A stretch of 64,000 bases of DNA from Terriglobia bacterium. Its GTDB lineage: Bacteria > Acidobacteriota > Terriglobia > UBA7540. Numbering within the stretch: position 1 is the stretch's first letter; every line of letters starts with the position of its first letter. The notes beneath the pieces are model-generated. The model searched no databases, had not been told where the DNA came from, and saw only the letters and a list, made by a program, of their open reading frames with translations. Made by a program: the position numbers and the translations under genes. This document shows positions 35,602-44,978 of this stretch, piece by piece. The stretch spans positions 161,560 to 225,559 of the forward strand of contig DASTAW010000015.1 in the NCBI GenBank assembly GCA_035712365.1, given 5' to 3'.

Positions 35602-36930
35602 TTGGTCGAAACTCAACAGAACGTATCTTCATCCCCGCGGCTTCTTGCCAGGCTTGCTGAAGCCCGGTCCGCGACCGATAAGCTCTTCGAAATACCTTTG
35701 CCAGATGCGATCTACGACCGTCCGATTCCCGAACGGCATCGCATCGTTTTCTACGTGGGGCATATCGAAGCCTTCGATTGGAACCTCCTTGGCAGCTATG
35801 GTTATGGGCTGAAGGCGTTTCATCCTGAATTCGATAGGTTGTTCGCCTTCGGCATTGATCCGGTTGGTGGCGGCCTGCCCAATGACCAGCCATCAGACTG
35901 GCCGTCGCTTGAAGAAGTTCATGAATACAACAGCCGCGTTCGCCAGGAATTGGACTCACGGCTAAAAAATGAACGCCTGATGGACAACCACAACGGGCTC
36001 TCACAATTTGGTGTCTATGTCAGTGTCGCGATCGAGCATCGCTTGATGCACGCCGAGACGCTTGCCTACATGCTTCACCAGTTACCCCTCCGCCGCACGG
36101 TGAGCCGGCCTGCCGCCAACGTTCCCGCGGCGCCGATTAATGCCGGCAGGATGATTGAAATCCCTCCAGGGACAGCAACGTTAGGCTTGCCCAGATCAGG
36201 CAGCGGCTTTGGATGGGACAATGAGTTCGAATTGAATGCGGTCAAAGTTCCGGCATTCTCGATCGATGAATATAAGGTGACTAACGGAGAGTTTTTGAAG
36301 TTCCATCGCGAAGGCGGTTACGAAACCAGAAGCCTGTGGAGCGATTCCGGCTGGGAATGGATCCAACGCGAGGGCATAACCCATCCCAGCTTCTGGGTCC
36401 CTTACAGGCGATCGTGGAATTGTCGCACAATGTTCTACGAAGTTCCGCTCCCTCTCGACTGGCCTGTCTACGTTAGCCATGAGGAAGCCCGGGCCTATGC
36501 GCGCTGGGCAGGTAAACAATTGCCCACGGAAGCACAGTTCCATCGCGCGGCATATGGCACCCGGCACGGAGACGAAGCAGACTACCCCTGGGGATCCAGC
36601 ACGCCGGAGAAGAATCGCGGGAATTTTGATTTTTGGAACTGGGACCCGACGCCGGTGCAGGCGCATCCCGCCGGCCGCAGTTCTTTTGGCGTGGCAGGCC
36701 TGATCGGCAACGGTTGGGAATGGACTTCTACGATCTTTGAACCGTTCGAAGGTTTTGAACCTTTTCCTTTTTACCGCGGTTATTCCGCCAATTTTTTTGA
36801 CGGCAAACATTATGTGATGAAGGGCGGCTCGTCCCGGACGGCCGCCTGCATGCTGCGCCGCTCATTCCGCAACTGGTTTCAGCCGCATTACCAATACGTC
36901 TATTCCGGGTTCCGCTGCGTCAGCTCGTGA
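35602..36930 (+). CDS. egtB: Ergothioneine biosynthesis sulfoxide synthase EgtB
   Basis: A 442-aa non-haem iron enzyme that joins hercynine to a thiol (cysteine or gamma-glutamylcysteine) with O2. It starts at a TTG at 35602; AGGGG lies about 11 nt upstream. The N-terminal DinB-like domain provides the iron-binding His triad: H54 in YVGHIEAFDW and H146/H150 in IEHRLMHAETLAYML. The C-terminal FGE-sulfatase domain (about 165-440) contains WAGKQLPTEAQFHRAAYGT, GLIGNGWEWTSTIFEPFEGF, GGSSRTAACMLRRSFRNWF and ends YSGFRCVSS. Which thiol it uses cannot be decided here. No egtA or egtC gene is adjacent, so direct use of cysteine is plausible. Confidence 0.92.
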   Translation: MVETQQNVSSSPRLLARLAEARSATDKLFEIPLPDAIYDRPIPERHRIVFYVGHIEAFDWNLLGSYGYGLKAFHPEFDRLFAFGIDPVGGGLPNDQPSDWPSLEEVHEYNSRVRQELDSRLKNERLMDNHNGLSQFGVYVSVAIEHRLMHAETLAYMLHQLPLRRTVSRPAANVPAAPINAGRMIEIPPGTATLGLPRSGSGFGWDNEFELNAVKVPAFSIDEYKVTNGEFLKFHREGGYETRSLWSDSGWEWIQREGITHPSFWVPYRRSWNCRTMFYEVPLPLDWPVYVSHEEARAYARWAGKQLPTEAQFHRAAYGTRHGDEADYPWGSSTPEKNRGNFDFWNWDPTPVQAHPAGRSSFGVAGLIGNGWEWTSTIFEPFEGFEPFPFYRGYSANFFDGKHYVMKGGSSRTAACMLRRSFRNWFQPHYQYVYSGFRCVSS

Positions 36931-36950
36931 AATCGGATAAGGGGTCCGAC

Positions 36951-37928
36951 ATGCCACAGGCCGCGATTGATCAGCCCGCACTCGACTTTACGCGCCAGTT
37001 TGCGGAAGATGTCCGCGCGGGTCTCGAAAGGGCGGGGCAGAAGGAGCTTCCTTCCAAATACTTTTACGACGCGATCGGTTCTGCTCTGTTTGAAGTCATC
37101 AGCCTGCTGCCTGAGTACGGCCTGACGCGGGCGGGCGAGCGCATCCTGCGCCGGCATGCGGAAGAAATCACGGCCCAGGTCCCCGGTCCAGTGGTTGTGG
37201 CGGAATTAGGCAGCGGCAGCGGCAGAAAGACCCGCTTGATTCTGGAAACTCTCGCCCGCCGCCAGCCCACTCTCTACCACCCCATTGAGCTTTCCCACAC
37301 CGCTCTCGCAATGTGCGAACGGGAAATGAATCAACTGGATTCGGTCAGCGTGCTGGGGTTTGAAACCGGCTATCTGGATGGACTCCGTCGTGCCGCCGCC
37401 CTGCGCGAACCCGGCCAGCACCTGCTAGTGCTTTTCCTGGGAAGCTCCATCGGCAATTTCGACCGGAAGCCGGGGGAAGAATTTCTTGAGAAAATCCGCG
37501 AAACCCTGATTACAGGCGATGCGCTTCTGCTGGGCACCGATCTGGAAAAACCTACGGAGCAGTTGCTCGAGGCATATGACGATCCGCTCGGCGTGACCGC
37601 GGCCTTCAATCTCAATCTGCTGGCACGAATCAATCGAGAGCTTGACGGTGATTTCAACCTGGCGAATTTCCGCCACCTTGCGCGGTGGAATCAACAGGAG
37701 CGCCGCATTGAGATGCATCTCCGCTCCACCACTCGACAGACGGCTGCCGTTGCAAAAGCCGGGCTTACCGTAGTCATTGAAAATGATGAAACCATCTGGA
37801 CCGAAAGCTCACACAAATACGCCGCCGAGGAAGTCATCGAGATGGGCCGTCGCGCCGGTTTCCACTGCGCCGGGCAGTGGTTTGACCGCGAATGGCCATT
37901 TGCCGAAAATCTGCTCGTACCCGCCTGA
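36951..37928 (+). CDS. egtD: L-histidine N-alpha-methyltransferase EgtD
   Basis: A 325-aa SAM-dependent enzyme that trimethylates histidine to hercynine, the substrate of EgtB. I chose the ATG at 36951 because AAGGGG sits seven bases upstream; a GTG at 36927 overlapping the egtB stop would add eight residues. Family hallmarks are KYFYDAIGSALFEVISLLPE, YGLTRAGERILRRHAEEI, the SAM motif VVAELGSGSGRKTRLILE, and LVLFLGSSIGNFDR. The C-terminal IEMHLRSTTRQ and WTESSHKYAAEEV are also typical. It is the second gene of a two-gene operon with egtB. Confidence 0.94.
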   Translation: MPQAAIDQPALDFTRQFAEDVRAGLERAGQKELPSKYFYDAIGSALFEVISLLPEYGLTRAGERILRRHAEEITAQVPGPVVVAELGSGSGRKTRLILETLARRQPTLYHPIELSHTALAMCEREMNQLDSVSVLGFETGYLDGLRRAAALREPGQHLLVLFLGSSIGNFDRKPGEEFLEKIRETLITGDALLLGTDLEKPTEQLLEAYDDPLGVTAAFNLNLLARINRELDGDFNLANFRHLARWNQQERRIEMHLRSTTRQTAAVAKAGLTVVIENDETIWTESSHKYAAEEVIEMGRRAGFHCAGQWFDREWPFAENLLVPA

Positions 37929-38129
37929 CGAAAGCAAGGCTTCTCTGTAGCGCCCTCCCTCGTTCCCTTCCTTCGAGCGCACGATAATAGCTTGCCCCCG
38001 GACCGCAGCCGCATTAGTCTAGTTAATTTGAACTTCTGCCGACGTGAGTTGGAAGATTGCTTTCGGGCGAAGGCCATAAGTCCGAGGCCTCTTTTCTAAA
38101 TGCAGGTTCGCGAACGAATGGGCAACACG

Positions 38130-40472
38130 ATGAAAATTGCACACCGATACTCCTGCATCGCCTGCCTTGCTCTGATCACATTTGCAGCGCCGACGGCAGC
38201 AGCGCCACGCCCGCAAACGGCGGGTCGTCTCTATCAAGTCGAGGGTATAGTTAGAGACCCGAGTGGAGCGGTCGTCGCGGGAGCACAAGTTGTTCTACGT
38301 ACAGGCGGTTACGAGGCAGACCAACCAACTGGGACCGATGGGCGATTCGATTTCGCTGGCGTTCCGGCTCCAGGCGGCCGGCTGACAGTAAGCGCGAACG
38401 GGTTTGCCCCAATAGAAAAAGAATGGAAAACGGGGAGAGGCGAGCAAGTTGTTTCCCTGGAAATCGTTCTCAGCCCGGCTCCCCTGGCCCAGGAGGTGAC
38501 CGTAACGGCAACGAGGATGCAGACCCCCTTGAGCCAAACCACCGCCGACGTTCGCGTCCTGACGCGCCAGGAAGTCGCCGCCACGCCTGCCCTCACCCTG
38601 GACGGCGTGCTCCAGCAGGTGCCGGGCTTCACCCTCTTCCGCCGCACAGGGAGCCGCGTGGCCAATCCAACTGCGCAGGGCGTCTCACTTCGTGGCGTCG
38701 GAGCCAGCGGAGCCAGCCGCGCTCTCGTCCTCGAGGACGGCATACCGCTGAACGATCCCTTTGGCGGCTGGGTCTACTGGGACCGCGTTCCCCGCGAGGC
38801 AGTGGGACGGCTGGAAGTCGTGCGGGGAGGCGTCTCAGACCTTTACGGCTCGCAAGCGATGGGCGGCGTCATCAATATTCTGACACGCAAAGCAACCACG
38901 TCCGAGTTTTCGCTCGACACCTCGTACGGAAACGAAAACACTCCAACCGGCTCATTCTGGTCGAGCATTCGTCACGGCCCTTGGGCCCTGGATCTTGACG
39001 GCGAGGCGTTTAACACCGATGGCTACATTCTCATCAACCAGCAGGATCGAGGCGCGGTTGACACGCCGGCCAACTCCGAACATGAAGTGGGCGATGCAAC
39101 GCTCGAAAGAAAACTGGGTGAAAACGGAAGAGTATTCGCCACCGCCACCTATTTCCGGGAGGTACGGGCCAATGGAACGCCGCTGACCTACAACCGCACC
39201 CACACGCGGCAGCTTGCCATTGGCGCAGACTGGGTATCCGCGCGCGCCGGCGCATTCAGCTTCCGCGGCTATGGCGGGCCGGAAGTTTTTGATCAAACCT
39301 TCTCCTCGGTGGCCGACGATCGCAACAGCGAATCGCTGGTCAGGTCCCAGCGCGTGCCCGCGCAGCAGACAGGCGTCGGGATCCAGTGGTACCGGCCCGT
39401 GGGGATGAAACAGACCCTCGCGGCTGGCTTTGATGGGCGGGAAGTGCGGGGGGCGAGCAACGAGCTGGGGTTCTTCGGCGGGCGCATGACGTCAGCGCTC
39501 GGCGCCGGCGGACGCCAGAGGACGGCAGGCGTCTACGGCGAAGACGTCATCAGGCTGACGGCGCGCTGGCAAGTGACCGCCGCATTAAGGTTTGACCGCT
39601 GGCGCAACTACGACGCGCTCTCAACCCTGAAGCCTCTTACTTCTCCGCGCCCCTCGACAGTCACGAATTTTCCGGAGCGTACTGAGTCCGCAGTTAGCCC
39701 GCGCCTCGGAATGCTTTACCGCCTGACAAGCAATGTCTCCCTGGTCGGTTCCGCCTATCGGGCTTTTCGAGCCCCGACGCTAAACGAGCTCTATCGCGGT
39801 TTTCGCGTCGGCAACGTTGTCACCGGCGCCAATTCAGAGCTTACAGCCGAGCGCCTGACCGGCGCGGAAGCCGGAGCCGAATTCAACGCCTTCCGCAGCA
39901 GGCTGACAGGACGAGGCGCCTTTTTCTGGAGCGACGTGGCCGATCCGATTGCGAACGTCACGTTGAGTGTCACTCCCAGTCTGATCACCCGTCAACGGCA
40001 GAACCTGGGCCGGACCCGCTCGCGTGGCTTTGATCTGGATGCAAGCCTGCACGTAACCCCCACCTTCCAGATCACCAGCGGGTACGAGTTTGTAAACGCT
40101 ACCGTGCTGAGCTTCGCGGCCGATCCGTCACTGGTGGGGCTTGATATCCCGCAGGTCCCGCGCAACGTGTTCACCTTCCAGGCGCTCTATTCCAATCCGA
40201 CGGCATCGAGCCAGTGGCGGCGCGTGACGCTGGGGCTTCAAGGACGGTACGTGGGGAACCAGTTCGATGACGACCAGAATCTGCTTCCGCTAGGCAACTT
40301 CTTCACGCTGGATGGCTCACTTTCGCGCCGCATCTGGCATGATACGGAAGCCTACGTTGCCGTCGAGAACATCTTTGATGAACGTTATGCTGTCCAGCGC
40401 ACCCCGGTTCCACAGCTCGGTTACCCCTTGCTGTTCCGCGTCGGTTTCCGGATGAACTTCGGACAACGCTAG
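38130..40472 (+). CDS. TonB-dependent outer membrane receptor
   Basis: A 780-aa receptor from the ATG at 38130 (MKIAHRYSCIACLALITFAA), which begins the signal peptide; in-frame ATGs at 38118 and 38100 are possible. Residues about 38-110 form a carboxypeptidase-regulatory-like domain (VRDPSGAVVAGAQVVLR), common in Bacteroidetes and Acidobacteria receptors. The plug domain follows (VRVLTRQEVAATPALTLDGV, then VRGGVSDLYGSQAMGGVINI), and the remaining 500 residues form the beta-barrel with the BtuB/FepA-like SLVGSAYRAFRAPTLNELYR motif. It could import a siderophore, cobalamin or another ligand. It follows egtD after 201 nt. Confidence 0.92.
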   Translation: MKIAHRYSCIACLALITFAAPTAAAPRPQTAGRLYQVEGIVRDPSGAVVAGAQVVLRTGGYEADQPTGTDGRFDFAGVPAPGGRLTVSANGFAPIEKEWKTGRGEQVVSLEIVLSPAPLAQEVTVTATRMQTPLSQTTADVRVLTRQEVAATPALTLDGVLQQVPGFTLFRRTGSRVANPTAQGVSLRGVGASGASRALVLEDGIPLNDPFGGWVYWDRVPREAVGRLEVVRGGVSDLYGSQAMGGVINILTRKATTSEFSLDTSYGNENTPTGSFWSSIRHGPWALDLDGEAFNTDGYILINQQDRGAVDTPANSEHEVGDATLERKLGENGRVFATATYFREVRANGTPLTYNRTHTRQLAIGADWVSARAGAFSFRGYGGPEVFDQTFSSVADDRNSESLVRSQRVPAQQTGVGIQWYRPVGMKQTLAAGFDGREVRGASNELGFFGGRMTSALGAGGRQRTAGVYGEDVIRLTARWQVTAALRFDRWRNYDALSTLKPLTSPRPSTVTNFPERTESAVSPRLGMLYRLTSNVSLVGSAYRAFRAPTLNELYRGFRVGNVVTGANSELTAERLTGAEAGAEFNAFRSRLTGRGAFFWSDVADPIANVTLSVTPSLITRQRQNLGRTRSRGFDLDASLHVTPTFQITSGYEFVNATVLSFAADPSLVGLDIPQVPRNVFTFQALYSNPTASSQWRRVTLGLQGRYVGNQFDDDQNLLPLGNFFTLDGSLSRRIWHDTEAYVAVENIFDERYAVQRTPVPQLGYPLLFRVGFRMNFGQR

Positions 40473-40475
40473 ATC

Positions 40476-40491
40476 GGCCTGGCCACAGGCC
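40476..40491. terminator. Possible hairpin after the TonB-dependent receptor gene
   Basis: GGCCTG-gcca-CAGGCC forms a six-pair hairpin three bases after the receptor stop codon. It has no immediate T-run, so intrinsic termination would be weak. Confidence 0.3.
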
Positions 40492-40642
40492 ATGAAGACC
40501 CTTCCCGCCAATTTTGCCATTTTCTGGGCGACTCTTTTTAAGTAAATTATTGTAGTTAAAAGGCTTAGTAAACTACTCCATCAGTTCCGACCCTGGCCGT
40601 GCAGCCAAACATCAATCTTGACCAAATTGTATGGCAATAATC

Positions 40643-40671
40643 TTGACTCCCGTGTATAGATTCGATAGCAT
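40643..40671 (+). promoter_or_regulatory. Candidate suf operon promoter
   Basis: TTGACT (40643-40648) and TAGCAT (40666-40671) are separated by 17 bp, a good sigma-70 arrangement about 95 nt before the sufB start. An inverted repeat GTAGTT...AACTAC lies upstream at about 40552-40575. An Rrf2-family regulator encoded in the operon would be the natural candidate to bind here, but no Rrf2 site can be assigned with confidence. Confidence 0.45.
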
Positions 40672-40765
40672 TGGAGTGAGCGATGAACAGCTTGAGGGCG
40701 CCGCCAGAGTTTGGAGCGCCCCCCTCAAAAATTGAGGATTCGGATATTGAGTCAGGAGTAGTGCT

Positions 40766-42214
40766 ATGGGTACGCCAGTGAACAATGTTGAAGAACTCGC
40801 CACGCAAGAGTACAAGTACGGCTTCGTAACGGAGGTGGAGCAGGAGACCGTCCCTCGTGGATTGAACGAAGACGTGGTTCGCCTGATTTCCGCCAAGAAA
40901 AACGAGCCGGAATGGCTTCTGGAGTGGCGGCTGAAGGCCTACCGCCACTGGCTGACGATGAAGGAGCCGAAGTGGGCCAATATCAAGTATGGTCCGATCG
41001 ACTATCAGGCAGCCTATTACTATGCGGCCCCGAAAGCGAAAACCAATAAGCCCAAGAGCCTGGAAGAAATTGACCCTGAGATCCTCAAAACCTATGAAAA
41101 GCTGGGTATTCCCCTGCGAGAGCAGGAACTGCTTTCCGGCGTGGCTGTGGACGCGGTTTTTGACAGCGTCTCGGTGGCCACGACTTTCAAGGAAAAGCTG
41201 GCCAAACTGGGCATCATCTTCTGTTCGTTTTCGGAGGCCGTGCAGGAGCACCCCGATTTGGTCCGCAAATGGCTGGGCTCAGTGGTTCCCTACACCGATA
41301 ACTTCTTTGCCACGCTGAACTCAGCGGTATTCAGCGATGGTTCATTCGCCTACATTCCCAAGGGCGTGCGCTGCCCGATGGAGCTTTCCACTTACTTCCG
41401 CATTAACGCCAAAGAGACCGGGCAGTTTGAGCGTACGTTGATTGTGGCCGACGCGGGCGCTTACGTCAGCTATCTGGAAGGCTGTACGGCCCCCATGCGG
41501 GATGAAAACCAGTTGCACGCCGCGGTAGTGGAACTCGTGGCGCTTGACAACGCCACGGTGAAGTATTCAACCGTTCAGAACTGGTATCCGGGCGATAAGG
41601 AGGGTAAGGGCGGGATTTACAATTTCGTGACCAAGCGCGGCAAGTGCCTGGGCGTAAACTCCAAGATTTCCTGGACGCAGGTGGAGACGGGATCAGCCAT
41701 CACCTGGAAGTATCCCGGCTGCATCCTGCAGGGCGACAACTCCGTCGGCGAGTTCTATTCCGTCGCCGTCACCAACAACTATCAGCAGGCTGACACCGGC
41801 ACCAAGATGATCCATCTGGGCAAGAACACCCGCAGCACCATCGTTTCCAAGGGTATCAGCGCCGGACACGGCCAGAACAGCTATCGCGGCATGGTCAAGA
41901 TTCTGAAGAACGCAGCGGGAGCGCGCAACTACTCGCAATGCGACTCGTTGCTGATGGGGGATAAGTGCGGCGCGCATACGTTCCCTTATCTGGAAGTTAA
42001 GAACTCGACCGCACAGGTGGAGCACGAAGCCTCGACCTCCAAGATCGGTGAAGACCAGATGTTCTACTGCCGCCAGCGCGGCCTTTCAACCGAGGACGCT
42101 ATCGGCATGATCGTCAACGGCTTCTGCAAGGAAGTCTTCCGCGAGCTGCCCATGGAATTCGCCGTCGAGGCCCAGAAACTGCTCGGCATCAGCCTGGAAG
42201 GAAGCGTGGGGTAA
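40766..42214 (+). CDS. sufB: Fe-S cluster assembly scaffold SufB
   Basis: A 482-aa subunit of the SufBCD scaffold, which builds iron-sulfur clusters in the cytoplasm. Motifs include [79 protein letters not shown] and a C-terminal [20 protein letters not shown]. Length and composition match SufB of other bacteria. AGGAG precedes the ATG. First gene of the SUF operon; 87 nt separate it from the small gene pair that follows. Confidence 0.97.
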   Translation: MGTPVNNVEELATQEYKYGFVTEVEQETVPRGLNEDVVRLISAKKNEPEWLLEWRLKAYRHWLTMKEPKWANIKYGPIDYQAAYYYAAPKAKTNKPKSLEEIDPEILKTYEKLGIPLREQELLSGVAVDAVFDSVSVATTFKEKLAKLGIIFCSFSEAVQEHPDLVRKWLGSVVPYTDNFFATLNSAVFSDGSFAYIPKGVRCPMELSTYFRINAKETGQFERTLIVADAGAYVSYLEGCTAPMRDENQLHAAVVELVALDNATVKYSTVQNWYPGDKEGKGGIYNFVTKRGKCLGVNSKISWTQVETGSAITWKYPGCILQGDNSVGEFYSVAVTNNYQQADTGTKMIHLGKNTRSTIVSKGISAGHGQNSYRGMVKILKNAAGARNYSQCDSLLMGDKCGAHTFPYLEVKNSTAQVEHEASTSKIGEDQMFYCRQRGLSTEDAIGMIVNGFCKEVFRELPMEFAVEAQKLLGISLEGSVG

Positions 42215-42301
42215 TTCTGAGCCGGGTAGCGCAAACTTGTTCTTCAAGTCGCGGCTTTTCAGCGCGTGCCGGCGTCCGAGTCGAGGGGTTCCGGCTGCCA
42301 A

Positions 42302-42547
42302 GTGAAAAGTACGGAATACTTCAAGGCAATCCGAAGCAGGCTCGATCGAAGAATAATTACGAATGCATGGATTGAACTAGTGATGGCGAATCCCATCTCA
42401 CAAACAGTGCAGAAGGATGGCAGAATCCGCCGATGGGGTCGCATTCCTGAAATGGACAACCGAGTTCTTCGGGTCGTGCTGTTAGCGGATGGCGAGACTG
42501 TCCACAACGCATTTTTTGACCGGACGTTCCGAGAGGCCACAAAATGA
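42302..42547 (+). CDS. Small DUF4258-like protein (possible toxin-like partner)
   Basis: An 81-aa protein from the GTG at 42302 (VKSTEYFKAIRSRLDRRIIT). The sequence WIELVMANPISQTVQKDGRI is followed by RRWGRIPEMDNRVLRVVLL and ends TVHNAFFDRTFREATK. These motifs belong to a widespread family of small proteins, often called DUF4258-like, that usually sits beside a DUF2283 gene. The stop overlaps the start of that neighbour (ATGA), so the two are translationally coupled. The fold is thought to resemble RelE-like toxins, but activity is unproven. The pair interrupts the SUF operon between sufB and sufC. Confidence 0.75.
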   Translation: MKSTEYFKAIRSRLDRRIITNAWIELVMANPISQTVQKDGRIRRWGRIPEMDNRVLRVVLLADGETVHNAFFDRTFREATK

Positions 42548-42756
42548 CTGTCCAATATTTCGAGGACACGGATACGCTCTATATTGTCCTGAAGAAGGAT
42601 GCAGTCGCTGAAACCCGAGACCTGGACGAAAACACCTTGATGGAGTTTGACGCTCAGGGAAACCTGGTCAGCATGACCATTGAGCATGCGCGAGAGCGGG
42701 CCGATCTTGCGAATTTCTCTTTTCAGCAAGTGTCGGCCGTCAGGTCGGTCGCTTAA
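42544..42756 (+). CDS. DUF2283 family small protein
   Basis: A 70-aa protein. The motif YFEDTDTLYIVLKKDAVAET followed by RDLDENTLMEFDAQGNLVSM and TIEHARER matches the DUF2283 domain (Y-x-x-x-x-D-x-L-Y-I...D-x-x-G-x-I-V-G-I-E-I). Members are coupled to DUF4258-like partners and are often considered possible antitoxins; no function is proven. It overlaps its partner by 4 nt and ends 72 nt before sufC. Confidence 0.8.
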   Translation: MTVQYFEDTDTLYIVLKKDAVAETRDLDENTLMEFDAQGNLVSMTIEHARERADLANFSFQQVSAVRSVA

Positions 42757-42828
42757 TTTGTGGCTCGGACTTGTTGCGCGAATCCGATGAATCGGGTGCA
42801 TTAACAACTGAAAAAGGACTGAAAGCGA

Positions 42829-43596
42829 ATGTTACTTGAGATCAAGAACCTTCACGCCAGCGTGGGCGGCAATGAAATTCTGAAAGGGGTCCATCTGGAA
42901 GTCGGTCTGGGTGAAGTGCATGCCATCATGGGGCCGAACGGGTCCGGCAAATCGACGCTGGCGCAGGTGCTTGCCGGCCGCGATTTGTACAAGGTGACTG
43001 AGGGCGAAGTGCTTTATGACGGCAAGGACCTGCTGGAAATGGACCCTGAGACACGCGCTCGGGAGGGCGTTTTTCTCGCTTTTCAGTATCCGGTGGAAAT
43101 TCCTGGCGTTAACAACACCTACTTTCTGCGGGCGGCGCTGAATGCCGGGCGCAAATACCGCGGCCAGGAAGAACTGGACGCCATGGACTTTCTCGCCTAC
43201 ATCCGCCAGAGGATCAAGCTGCTGGAGATGGACGACACGCTGCTGAACCGCCCGGTGAACGAAGGCTTTTCCGGCGGCGAGAAGAAGCGGAACGAAATTT
43301 TCCAGATGGCGGTGCTCGAGCCGAGACTGGCCATCATGGACGAGACGGATTCCGGGCTGGATATTGACGCGCTGAAGGTTGTCGCGAACGGCGTGAATTC
43401 TTTGCGCAGCAACCAGCGTTCCATTATTGTGGTGACCCACTATCAGCGCCTGCTGAATTACATCGTCCCGGATTTCGTCCACGTGCTGTCCAACGGGCGG
43501 ATAGTTAAATCCGGCGGCAAGGAACTGGCGCTGGAACTGGAAGAAAAGGGATATAGCTGGCTGGACGAGACGGTCCCGGCCAGCGAAAGAGCGTAG
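42829..43596 (+). CDS. sufC: Fe-S cluster assembly ATPase SufC
   Basis: A 255-aa ABC-type ATPase of the SufBCD complex. Walker A is IMGPNGSGKSTLAQVLAG, the Q-loop region is VFLAFQYPVEIPGVNNTYFL, the signature is GFSGGEKKRNEIFQMAVLEP, Walker B is LAIMDETDSGLDIDALKVVA, and the switch His lies in IIVVTHYQRLLNYI. The GFSGGEKKRNE sequence is diagnostic of SufC. Confidence 0.97.
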   Translation: MLLEIKNLHASVGGNEILKGVHLEVGLGEVHAIMGPNGSGKSTLAQVLAGRDLYKVTEGEVLYDGKDLLEMDPETRAREGVFLAFQYPVEIPGVNNTYFLRAALNAGRKYRGQEELDAMDFLAYIRQRIKLLEMDDTLLNRPVNEGFSGGEKKRNEIFQMAVLEPRLAIMDETDSGLDIDALKVVANGVNSLRSNQRSIIVVTHYQRLLNYIVPDFVHVLSNGRIVKSGGKELALELEEKGYSWLDETVPASERA

Positions 43597-43625
43597 CAGG
43601 CAAGCGAAAAAGGAACCAGAGATTG

Positions 43626-44945
43626 ATGGCTATTGCACTGAAAGAAAGCGAAGAGCTTTATCTGCAGCACTTTCGAGATTTTGAAGAGCGACAGGCTGCG
43701 GCTGCTCCGGAGTGGCTGAGCGATCTTCGCAGTGAAGGTATGCAGGCGTTTGCCGAAATGGGATTTCCCACCACGCGCCTTGAAGACTGGAAATACTGCA
43801 ATGTCGCGCCCATCGCGGGCGTTCACTTCCAGCCGGCGGATTACGAACTAAGCGATGGTATCCGAAGGAAGGTGAACGAGGTTTCCGTCGCCGGCCCCGA
43901 CCGCACGCGACTGGTTTTTCTGAATGGACATTACGTGGAAGAGCTTTCCGCGGTCGGAGAGCTGCCGAAAGGCGCAACGGTCACAAGCCTGGCCAAAGCA
44001 ATCAAACAGGAGGAAGCCGTCTCGGCGCACATGGGCCGGTATGCGGGATATAAGACGCATCCCTTTGTGGCGCTCAACACCGCTTTTGTGCAGGACGGCG
44101 CGTTCATCGACGTTCCCAGAGGCGTGGTGCTGGAAAAACCCGTCGAGGTCCTCTATGTCTCGACGGGCAGCGAGACGCCCTGGGTGGCGCATCCACGCAA
44201 CCTGGTGATCGCAGCCCAGGGAAGCCAGTTGACGGTAATGGAAACTTACGTGGCGGCCGGCGACGGCGCCTATTTCAACAACGCGGTCACGGAAATCGTG
44301 GCGGAAGATAACGCCCACGTTGATTACATCAAGCTTCAGGAGGAAAGCGCCGAGGCGTTCCACGTGGCCACGGTGCTCGCTTATGTGGCGCGCAATTCGG
44401 GGGTGGTAACCAATTCCATCCAGTTTGGCGCGCGCCTGGGCCGCGAGGAACTGACCACGGTGCTTGACGGTGAAGGAGCGGAAGCATATCTCTACGGTCT
44501 CTACGTTACCAACGGCCAGCAACTGATCGACAACCACACGGCCATCGACCACGCACAGCCTCACTGCTCCAGCCGGGAATTCTATAAGGGAATTCTGGAC
44601 GGGAAATCGACGGCGGTTTTCAACGGCAAAATTCTGGTGCGGAAAGACGCGCAGAAAACAGACTCGAAGCAAAGCGACAAGAACCTGCTGCTCTCAGAGT
44701 CCGCTGTTATTTACACCAAACCGCAGCTTGAAATTTTTGCCGACGACGTGAAATGCACACACGGCGCAACGGTCGGCCAGATTGATCCCGAATCCATCTT
44801 TTACCTTCGTTCGCGCGGCCTCGGGCTGGAACAAGCTCGCAGCCTTCTGATCGAAGCGTTTGCAGCCGAAATCATCCACCACGTGAAGTTCGAGCCTCTC
44901 CGAGGACGGCTCAAGGCGGCCCTGCTGGCCAAGATGAAAGGTTGA
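43626..44945 (+). CDS. sufD: Fe-S cluster assembly protein SufD
   Basis: A 439-aa SufD, starting at ATG 43626; an overlapping TTG three bases earlier is possible. Family features are FPTTRLEDWKYCNVAPI near the N-terminus, VFIDVPRGVVLEKPVEVLYV-like strands (AFIDVPRGVVLEKPVEV here), NGQQLIDNHTAIDHAQPHCS with the conserved His, SREFYKGILDGKSTAVFNGK, and DVKCTHGATVGQIDPESIFY. It pairs with SufB to form the cluster assembly site. The gap to sufS is 33 nt. Confidence 0.95.
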   Translation: MAIALKESEELYLQHFRDFEERQAAAAPEWLSDLRSEGMQAFAEMGFPTTRLEDWKYCNVAPIAGVHFQPADYELSDGIRRKVNEVSVAGPDRTRLVFLNGHYVEELSAVGELPKGATVTSLAKAIKQEEAVSAHMGRYAGYKTHPFVALNTAFVQDGAFIDVPRGVVLEKPVEVLYVSTGSETPWVAHPRNLVIAAQGSQLTVMETYVAAGDGAYFNNAVTEIVAEDNAHVDYIKLQEESAEAFHVATVLAYVARNSGVVTNSIQFGARLGREELTTVLDGEGAEAYLYGLYVTNGQQLIDNHTAIDHAQPHCSSREFYKGILDGKSTAVFNGKILVRKDAQKTDSKQSDKNLLLSESAVIYTKPQLEIFADDVKCTHGATVGQIDPESIFYLRSRGLGLEQARSLLIEAFAAEIIHHVKFEPLRGRLKAALLAKMKG

Positions 44946-44978
44946 AAGGACGGGCAACCGCCCGATCCTGAAAAGGCT

